Shown piece by piece: positions 8,307 to 12,882 of a stretch of 12,882 nt of DNA. Position numbers and translations under genes: made by a program. The notes under the pieces are model-generated. The model saw nothing but the letters and a program-made list of their open reading frames with translations, did not search any database and was not told where the DNA came from. The stretch comes from an uncultured Ruminococcus sp. (GTDB taxonomy: Bacteria; Bacillota; Clostridia; Oscillospirales; Acutalibacteraceae). Positions within the stretch are counted from its first letter, which is position 1, and every line of letters starts with the position of its first letter. Location of the stretch: the NCBI GenBank assembly GCA_902803585.1, contig CADCQO010000117.1, positions 1 to 12,882 of the forward strand. Reading direction: 5' to 3'.

Positions 8307-8549
8307 ATGGATACCAAGACAATTTATGCAAGACTGAATAAGGTGTTCCGTGATGTTTTTGACGATGATACAATTACGGTAAACCCCAAGACCACAGCAG
8401 ATGATATTGATGACTGGGACAGTCTGGAACACATTACCCTCATCAATGCGGTTGAGCGTGAATTCAAGATGAAATTCAAGATGGGCGAGGTTTCCTCGAT
8501 GAAGAATGTCGGAGAAATGGTACAGATCATTGCAGCCCGCGCAAAGTAA
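8307..8549 (+). CDS. Acyl carrier protein (free-standing, DltC-sized)
   Basis: This 80-residue acidic helical protein starts at an ATG 9 bases after AAAGGAG (8291-8297). The phosphopantetheine attachment site is Ser39 in DDWDSLEHI, the standard D-S-L signature. It would carry an acyl group as a thioester in the cytoplasm. Its length matches DltC and stand-alone ACPs, and its place directly after an FkbH-like gene points to a glyceryl-type load rather than fatty-acid synthesis, since no fatty-acid genes are present. The 88-base upstream gap holds a palindrome and a possible -10 box, so it may be made in excess of the operon enzymes. A bidirectional terminator follows 21 bases after the stop. 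Family assignment is secure; the cargo is inferred. Confidence 0.93.
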   Translation: MDTKTIYARLNKVFRDVFDDDTITVNPKTTADDIDDWDSLEHITLINAVEREFKMKFKMGEVSSMKNVGEMVQIIAARAK

Positions 8550-8569
8550 TTTCACATAATCACACCATG

Positions 8570-8619
8570 AAAAAAGTTCCCCTGTGCAGTGCAATGCGAC
8601 CGCACAGGGGAGTATTTTT
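8570..8619. terminator. Bidirectional rho-independent terminator between convergent genes
   Basis: CCCCTGTGC (8579-8587) pairs perfectly with GCACAGGGG (8602-8610) around a 14-base loop. A run of T (8615-8619) follows on + and six A (8570-8575) precede it, which gives the U-tract on -. It serves the ACP gene from the left and the DtxR-type gene from the right. Confidence 0.88.
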
Positions 8620-8634
8620 GTGTATCAGAATCTA

Positions 8635-9027
8635 TCACAGCTCACCGCTTGTATATTTTTCTACATGACGGCAAAGCGCCTCAAACGTCTGTTGGCTGAG
8701 ATCATGTTCTACCTTGCAGGCATCTTTTTTTGCCGTTTCCTCGTCCACACCGAGCTGCATGAAAAAGGTGCTCAGCATTTTATGACGATGATAGGTTTTG
8801 CGGGCAATTTCCAAACCTGTTTCGGTAAAGGAAATCAGATTATCCTCATTCATTGTAATATAGCCGCGTTCTCTGAGACGTTTGGTAGTATAGGTTACGC
8901 TGGGTTTTGTGACACCCAGCTGTATTGCTACATCAATAGAACGAACAAATCCCTTTGTTTCCTTTATCATGAGCATGGCTTCAAGATAATCTTCTATTGT
9001 CTTTTCGGTGCTGTTATCGTGTTTCAT
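8635..9027 (-). CDS. DtxR/MntR-family metal-dependent transcriptional regulator
   Basis: The 130-residue product starts at the ATG at 9027, 9 bases after an AGGAGG (9037-9042, minus strand). A longer reading from 9063 would begin inside the -10 box and is rejected. Residues ~5-65 form the winged helix (SIDVAIQLGVTKPSVTYTTK), and the rest is the dimerisation and metal domain. Aligned by eye to Bacillus subtilis MntR, D13 and E16 (EDYLE) match the D8/E11 ligands and H82 matches H77, while the C104-E107-H108 motif has Cys where MntR has E99, as in DtxR/IdeR. There is no C-terminal SH3-like domain, so the length fits MntR. It probably represses iron or manganese uptake genes when metal is plentiful. 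A NifX-like gene lies upstream on the same strand; no transporter is in view. Confidence 0.9.
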   Translation of the reverse strand: MKHDNSTEKTIEDYLEAMLMIKETKGFVRSIDVAIQLGVTKPSVTYTTKRLRERGYITMNEDNLISFTETGLEIARKTYHRHKMLSTFFMQLGVDEETAKKDACKVEHDLSQQTFEALCRHVEKYTSGEL

Positions 9028-9061
9028 GGTGCGATTCCTCCTGCTTACGAGCGTTTCTGTC

Positions 9062-9091
9062 ATTATATCAAAAAAGCGGCTATATCGTCAA
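9062..9091 (-). promoter_or_regulatory. Sigma-A-type promoter of the DtxR/MntR-type gene
   Basis: On the minus strand TTGACG (9091-9086) and a perfect TATAAT (9067-9062) are 18 bases apart. Transcription would start near 9055, about 28 bases before the start codon, so the regulator can be made independently of the upstream NifX-like gene. Confidence 0.75.
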
Positions 9092-9106
9092 TAGTTTTTG
9101 TAAAAA

Positions 9107-9433
9107 TCAATCGTCAGGGCCGAACACCACCAGACCGTCCAGAAAGTCCTGAACAGCTTCGTCAGCGTCTTCATAAAAACCGCTGTAAAAAAGCAGTCCT
9201 TCCTCGTGGAGCAAGCGGCGGGTGCTTTCCTCGATATCACCGCACAAAAGTCCGTCTGCTTCCATCATCTGCATCAGGCCGACAATATCCTCTGTACATT
9301 CTGCCATGGTGCCGATCAGTTCAGAAGAGTCGATTTCTCCGTTTTCGATGGTATATAGTTTCAGAACAGGTGTTTTTTCCAGTATCCGAAAGACCTTCCC
9401 GCTCATTGTATCATAGGGAACTGCTAATTTCAT
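9107..9433 (-). CDS. Diverged NifX/NifB-type (dinitrogenase iron-molybdenum cofactor biosynthesis fold) small protein
   Basis: The 108-residue product has the general pattern of the NifX/NifB C-terminal family. It begins MKLAVPYD, continues with the KLYTIENGEIDSSE strand pair, then DGLLCGDI (usual form close to D-LICGGI) and ends with a DADEAVQDFLDG helix. I prefer the ATG at 9433 because GGAGG (9446-9442) is 8 bases upstream; an in-frame ATG at 9439 would be only 2 bases away. The family carries Fe-S or Fe-Mo cofactor precursors in nitrogen fixers, and stand-alone members are common in anaerobes with unclear roles. The usual His-Phe-Gly-His-Thr segment is replaced by RILEKT, so metal binding at that site is doubtful. 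It lies 79 bases upstream of the DtxR-type gene on the same strand, which hints at a metal-related role. Confidence 0.65.
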   Translation of the reverse strand: MKLAVPYDTMSGKVFRILEKTPVLKLYTIENGEIDSSELIGTMAECTEDIVGLMQMMEADGLLCGDIEESTRRLLHEEGLLFYSGFYEDADEAVQDFLDGLVVFGPDD

Positions 9434-9475
9434 CTTCATTACCTCCGCATGAAAGTTTTTTATAGTCCTTCAGAA

Positions 9476-9486
9476 TGATAGTATCA
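9476..9486. promoter_or_regulatory. Small palindrome overlapping the NifX-like gene promoter (candidate operator)
   Basis: TGATAGTATCA is a perfect palindrome with 5-bp arms around a central G. It covers the proposed -10 box of the minus-strand promoter. Its position would suit a repressor, possibly the neighbouring DtxR-type protein, but it does not match a known DtxR or MntR box. Confidence 0.3.
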
Positions 9487-9506
9487 CTAAAGAAAATTCT
9501 TTGCAA
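9478..9506 (-). promoter_or_regulatory. Candidate promoter of the NifX-like gene
   Basis: On the minus strand TTGCAA (9506-9501) and TACTAT (9483-9478) are 17 bases apart, each 4 of 6 to consensus. It is back-to-back with the promoter of the plus-strand DUF4317 gene, with only 8 bases between the two -35 boxes. Confidence 0.45.
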
Positions 9507-9514
9507 GATTGTAA

Positions 9515-9543
9515 TTGTAAAATCTGAAAAAATCTGCTATAAT
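9515..9543 (+). promoter_or_regulatory. Extended -10 promoter of the DUF4317 gene
   Basis: TTGTAA (9515-9520) and a perfect TATAAT (9538-9543) are 17 bases apart, with TG one base before the -10 (extended -10). Transcription would start near 9550, giving a leader of about 40 bases. Confidence 0.75.
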
Positions 9544-9590
9544 AGACTTCCGCAGAAATGAAATATTATTGCAAGAAGGAGAGATTTTGC

Positions 9591-10766
9591 ATGACAGAAA
9601 AGGAAATTTCGGAAATCAAACGAAGAATCAACCACGATAAAAACAATATCATGAAGCTGAAAGGCTGCTATGTCGGCGGAAATAAGACCATCGCTACGGA
9701 GTTTTCCCAGACCGTCGGTCTGCTGCCGCTTGAAGAAAGCGAAAATCTGTTCAAACTGCTGAAAAAGACTCTGTCCGGACGTATGGGAAAAAATCTGGTG
9801 GATATCGCTTTTTCAACGGAACAGGTCAGCAGCAGTGACGAGCATCGTCTTTTTATGCGTCTGCGTGATTCCGAACTGGAGGACGAAGAGGCACTGCACG
9901 AGTTATACGATAAAATCATCAGCTCTTTTCCCACAGATGAATGTTACCTTATTATTCTGGGCTGTGATAAATACGATGTGCCGAACCGTTCTAAAAATGA
10001 TGAGGAAATGCCTGATGACTCAGACGAAGTTTTCCGCTATGTGCTTTGCAGTGTTTGTCCGGTGAAACCTACAAAGACCGGTATCGGCTTCTTTGCGTCT
10101 GATGCCAGTTTCCGCAACGTCGGAGCAGATATGGCAATTGCAGCCCCTGAAATCGGTTTTATGTTCCCGTCTTTTGATGATCGGGCAACCAATATTTACA
10201 ACGCACTGTTCTATACAAAGAGTGCTGCCAATGACTATAAGGACGTGGCAGAGGCTTTGTTCTGTACAGAGTATCCGATGCCCGCCGAGGAGCAGAAGGA
10301 AAACTTCCGTACATTGATTGCAGAAACAGCTGACAAAGAATGCAGTTACGCTTTTGTACAGTCGGTGCATGAGCATATCAGTGAAATGATTGACGAGCAC
10401 AAGAACAGCGGACAGGAAGAACCGCTCATCATCGGCAAGACAGATGTCAGAAGAATGCTGGAAGACTGCGGTGCTTCAGAAGAAAATATTTCTTCATTTG
10501 ATGAACGGTATGACAGCACTTTTGGCAAGACAACTGAAATCAGCCCGCTGAATATTATCGACAGAAAACGCTTTGAAGTCAAAACACCTGATGTTACGAT
10601 TCATGTCAGCCCTGAAAAGAGTCATCTTCTGGAAACACGAATTATTGACGGCAAGAAATATGTCATGATCCGTGCTGATGAGGGAGTAGAAGTAAACGGT
10701 GTTGGCATCAGTTTCCAGACTTCCGAACCAGCAGAAAATAACGGACACCCCTCTACAACAGGATAA
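9591..10766 (+). CDS. DUF4317 family protein of unknown function
   Basis: The 391-residue cytoplasmic-looking protein has no signal peptide or membrane helix. ATG 9591 is chosen because AAGGAG (9576-9581) lies 9 bases upstream; an in-frame ATG at 9558 has no ribosome site. The N-terminus fits the DUF4317 pattern common in Clostridia: MTEKEISEIKRRI, then KLKGCYVGGNK (~23-33) and LLKKTLSGRMGKNL. The central region includes CYLIILGCDKYDVP and a conserved-looking FRYVLCSVCPVK segment; the C-terminal ~60 residues appear variable and acidic. No catalytic motif is recognisable, so no function is assigned. It is monocistronic: its own promoter lies in front and a strong terminator follows 13 bases after the stop. 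It shares a divergent control region with the NifX-like and DtxR-type genes. Confidence 0.85.
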   Translation: MTEKEISEIKRRINHDKNNIMKLKGCYVGGNKTIATEFSQTVGLLPLEESENLFKLLKKTLSGRMGKNLVDIAFSTEQVSSSDEHRLFMRLRDSELEDEEALHELYDKIISSFPTDECYLIILGCDKYDVPNRSKNDEEMPDDSDEVFRYVLCSVCPVKPTKTGIGFFASDASFRNVGADMAIAAPEIGFMFPSFDDRATNIYNALFYTKSAANDYKDVAEALFCTEYPMPAEEQKENFRTLIAETADKECSYAFVQSVHEHISEMIDEHKNSGQEEPLIIGKTDVRRMLEDCGASEENISSFDERYDSTFGKTTEISPLNIIDRKRFEVKTPDVTIHVSPEKSHLLETRIIDGKKYVMIRADEGVEVNGVGISFQTSEPAENNGHPSTTG

Positions 10767-10779
10767 AATTTTACTTATG

Positions 10780-10808
10780 GCAGCGGTTGTACAGACTGCT
10801 GCTTTTTT
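10780..10808 (+). terminator. Rho-independent terminator of the DUF4317 gene
   Basis: GCAGCGGT (10780-10787) pairs with ACTGCTGC (10795-10802) with one G-U pair and a 7-base loop, followed by six T (10803-10808). Confidence 0.88.
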
Positions 10809-11044
10809 GTGTGCATGAAACGACAATTTGTTGCTGAATGTGTTAGTTTATGGAAGATTTGTGCATAAAAAAAGTATCTGTTGTATGAAGTAATGAAATT
10901 TATGGTACTGAATTATACACAATATACAAAATCTGTTTTGTGCTTCGGCAAAATGACTATTCACAATTGCCGAATACTGTTGAGGATAAACAAATGTTAA
11001 TTTTTTTTAATAAATTGTTATGAATTTATGAACAAGTTGACAAC
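10809..11044. other. AT-rich intergenic stretch upstream of the amylase promoter
   Basis: No gene is seen. The stretch holds a short perfect stem ACAAAA/TTTTGT (10926-10931, 10936-10941), the 8-bp inverted repeat listed separately, and a strongly A/T-rich tract with eight consecutive T (about 10990-11036) directly upstream of the promoter, which could act as an UP-like or bent-DNA element. A perfect TTGACA at 11037-11042 has no -10 box at a workable distance. Confidence 0.5.
10944..10974. repeat. Perfect 8-bp inverted repeat upstream of the amylase gene
   Basis: TTCGGCAA (10944-10951) is matched by TTGCCGAA (10967-10974) across 15 bases. No T-run follows on either side, so a terminator is unlikely. 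The centre lies about 90 bases upstream of the -35, a distance compatible with an upstream activator or looping site. Confidence 0.45.
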
Positions 11045-11073
11045 TTTACAAAAATACATAGGTGATATACAAT
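11045..11073 (+). promoter_or_regulatory. Promoter of the amylase gene
   Basis: TTTACA (11045-11050) and TACAAT (11068-11073) are 17 bases apart, each 5 of 6 to consensus. Transcription would start near 11080 and leave an untranslated leader of about 127 bases. Confidence 0.6.
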
Positions 11074-11146
11074 TTAGACAGAGCATTGTGACTTTCGGAA
11101 CTTCGGCGGAGCAGTATGTCGTGGCTGCTGTAAAGAGGGGAAGACA

Positions 11147-11159
11147 GTAAACCGTTTCC
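11147..11159. promoter_or_regulatory. LacI-type half-palindrome in the amylase leader (weak operator candidate)
   Basis: AAAC-C-GTTT (11149-11157) is a 4-bp-arm palindrome with one further outer G-C match at 11147 and 11159. It resembles the core of MalR/CcpA-type operators but has an odd centre and does not fit the cre consensus. It sits downstream of the promoter, where a roadblock repressor could act. Confidence 0.22.
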
Positions 11160-11206
11160 ATTCGTTCGGACAACAAATTTAACAAACAGAAAGGATTGAT
11201 TGCTAC

Positions 11207-12882
11207 ATGAGCGTTTTCTCAGCAAAAATGAAAAAAGCTATCAAAAAAGCAACAGCATGGTCACTCAGTGCTTTGACGGCATTGACTTGCGCGAGTTCTT
11301 TGCCGCTGTTGGGCAATACCACAGCACAGGCGGCATCTGATACTCTCAGCAATGAAAGCAGAGGCGTGCTCTATGCCAACTCCCGTTCAGACTTCCGTGA
11401 TGAAACCATCTACTTTCTTATTACTACCAGATTCTATGACGGTGATCCCAGCAACAATGAACATTGTGTCGATGATACCAAAGCAAAGAATCCCGATAGT
11501 GACCCTGCATGGAGAGGTGACTTCAAGGGTCTGATCGACAAGCTGGACTATATCAAGGCTCTTGGCTTTACCGCTATCTGGATTACTCCTGTTGTACAGA
11601 ACAGATCCAGCTATGATTATCATGGCTATCATGCCTACGATTTCACTGCTGTTGATACCCGTTATGAATCCAACGGCATTACCTATCAGGACCTGATTGA
11701 TGCCTGCCATTCAAAGGGCATGAAGGTTATTCAGGACGTTGTATTTAACCACTCCTGTAACTGGGGTGAAAAGAACCTTTGTCCGATCGAAATTGATGTC
11801 TGGTCGCCTAATGGCCGAAGCGATATGCCGATGCCTGCTGGTAAGGCAATGGATCCCGATCAGATTTACCATCATTTCGCTTATGCCGGCGGCGGTGACT
11901 GGGATAACTACAACGTGCAGATCACGACCCTGCACAGCGACTGTTTCGACCTGAACACAGAAAACCCGAAGGTTTACAACTATCTGATTGATTGCTACAA
12001 GAAATTTATCGACATGGGCGTTGACGCTTTCCGTGTGGATACCGTTAAGCATTTGTCCCGTCTGACCCTGAACAAGACCTTCGTTCCTGCTCTCCGTGAA
12101 GAGTACAGAAAGGTACACAGCGGCTCCGGCTATGAAGATTTCTATATGTTTGGTGAGGTTTGCACTAAGGGTGAAAGCACATGGTACCGTGACCAGCCGC
12201 CAATTTCTACTTGTTTCTATACCTGGGCCGACAGTGACAGCTGGCTGAATAAATGGACCAGTGATCCTGATACCAACATTGCTCTGACCGAAGAGCATTA
12301 CAACGCTCACAGCAGTACCAGCAACCAGCCGACCAGTACGAATGCGTTCCTCAACGGCAACGATTACCATGCACCGGACTATTCACAGCGCTCCGGTCTG
12401 GATTCCATCGACTTCCAGATGCACTGGCAGTTTGACTCCGCTGGTGCGGCCTTCGGCATGGCAAAGGCTGAGGATCCGTATTTCAACGATTCCACATGGA
12501 ATGTTACCTATGTCAACTCACACGACTATTCCCCGAACAATATCCAGACAATCATTCCGAATTTCAGTGCAGAAACATGGGCAGAGGATCTTTCCCTGAT
12601 CTTTACCTTCCGCGGTATTCCCTGCATTTACTACGGTACAGAAATTCAGTTCCAGGCCGGCAAGGTCATTGACAAGGGTCCGGAATGCCCCTTGAGTGAA
12701 ACAGGACGTGCTTACTTCGGTGATAACATTGAAGGTACGATTCAGGCTACAGACTTCACCGTATTCAATGCTACCGGTAAGGCGAAGGAAACCCTCGATG
12801 CTCCTCTTTCTCAGCACCTCATGCGTCTGAACCGTATCCGTATGGCGGTTCCGGCACTCCGTAAAGGTCAGTATTCCGTAGA
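11207..12882 (+). CDS. Secreted GH13 alpha-amylase, 3' truncated by the window
   Basis: The frame is open from ATG 11207 to the window end (558 complete codons, no stop). AAAGGA (11190-11195) lies 11 bases upstream. Residues 1-42 are a signal peptide: a Lys-rich start, a hydrophobic stretch near 18-37, and a likely cut after AQA at 42. The GH13 barrel shows region I DVVFNH (177-182), region II FRVDTVKH with nucleophile D278, region III FGEV with acid/base E317, and region IV NSHD with D440, so the full catalytic triad is present. The GDFKGLIDKLDYIKALGF and YDYHGYHAYD segments fit the alpha-amylase/neopullulanase group. It would cut alpha-1,4-glucans such as starch outside the cell. The mature part has ten Cys. 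Starch-binding or dockerin modules may follow beyond the window. Subfamily and exact specificity are not determined. Confidence 0.92.
   Translation, partial: MSVFSAKMKKAIKKATAWSLSALTALTCASSLPLLGNTTAQAASDTLSNESRGVLYANSRSDFRDETIYFLITTRFYDGDPSNNEHCVDDTKAKNPDSDPAWRGDFKGLIDKLDYIKALGFTAIWITPVVQNRSSYDYHGYHAYDFTAVDTRYESNGITYQDLIDACHSKGMKVIQDVVFNHSCNWGEKNLCPIEIDVWSPNGRSDMPMPAGKAMDPDQIYHHFAYAGGGDWDNYNVQITTLHSDCFDLNTENPKVYNYLIDCYKKFIDMGVDAFRVDTVKHLSRLTLNKTFVPALREEYRKVHSGSGYEDFYMFGEVCTKGESTWYRDQPPISTCFYTWADSDSWLNKWTSDPDTNIALTEEHYNAHSSTSNQPTSTNAFLNGNDYHAPDYSQRSGLDSIDFQMHWQFDSAGAAFGMAKAEDPYFNDSTWNVTYVNSHDYSPNNIQTIIPNFSAETWAEDLSLIFTFRGIPCIYYGTEIQFQAGKVIDKGPECPLSETGRAYFGDNIEGTIQATDFTVFNATGKAKETLDAPLSQHLMRLNRIRMAVPALRKGQYSV

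Noticed and set aside
9028..9063. Longer DtxR-type protein from ATG 9063
   Set aside because: That codon overlaps the TATAAT box of the gene's own promoter, and AGGAGG lies before ATG 9027.
8584..9465. 293-codon open frame on the plus strand
   Set aside because: It lies antisense to two supported minus-strand genes, begins inside the terminator hairpin, has no ribosome site and its translation shows no family pattern.
11037..11042. Perfect TTGACA as the amylase -35 box
   Set aside because: No -10-like sequence occurs 16-18 bases downstream; TTTACA at 11045 with TACAAT at 11068 has the correct spacing.
11147..11160. CcpA cre site in the amylase leader
   Set aside because: The centre has one extra base and outer positions do not match the cre consensus; kept only as a weak operator candidate.
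11711..12370. 219-codon open frame on the minus strand
   Set aside because: It is antisense to the catalytic core of the amylase, whose motifs are unambiguous.
1..12882. CRISPR arrays, tRNA or rRNA genes, insertion sequences, phage genes
   Set aside because: No regularly spaced repeats, cloverleaf sequences, transposase motifs or terminal repeats were noticed on either strand.

Overview
The window looks like a chromosomal segment from a Gram-positive anaerobe of the Clostridia, most likely a Ruminococcus-type gut bacterium. This is inferred from AGGAGG-type ribosome sites, moderate GC with AT-rich gaps, a DUF4317 protein, a DtxR/MntR-type regulator and a secreted GH13 amylase. No rRNA, tRNA, CRISPR array, insertion sequence or integrase was seen.

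Region 1 (1-8549, all on +) is a cell-surface polymer locus. It opens with the C-terminal end of a Stealth-family sugar-phosphate transferase. A 904-residue protein follows that joins a GT2 glycosyltransferase to a TagF-like CDP-glycerol/ribitol phosphotransferase. After a recognisable promoter come an MBOAT membrane O-acyltransferase, a membrane-anchored DHHW/AlgJ-like protein, an FkbH-like HAD-IIIC protein and a free acyl carrier protein. The last four resemble the Dlt system in layout (MBOAT, partner protein, activating enzyme, carrier protein), but the adenylating DltA is replaced by an FkbH protein. FkbH proteins elsewhere make glyceryl-S-ACP from 1,3-bisphosphoglycerate. The inferred job is to load a glyceryl-like C3 acyl group on the carrier, pass it through the MBOAT channel and place it on the teichoic-acid-like or capsular polymer built by the upstream enzymes. 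A bidirectional terminator closes the region.

Region 2 (8635-9433, on -) holds a DtxR/MntR-type metal regulator with its own strong promoter, and upstream of it a small, diverged NifX/NifB-type protein that lacks the usual His pair. Region 3 (9591-10766, +) is a DUF4317 protein transcribed divergently from region 2 and ended by a clear terminator.

Region 4 (10767-12882, +) is a 440-bp AT-rich control region followed by a secreted alpha-amylase that runs off the window. Its catalytic residues are all present. Any starch-binding or dockerin modules would lie beyond the end.
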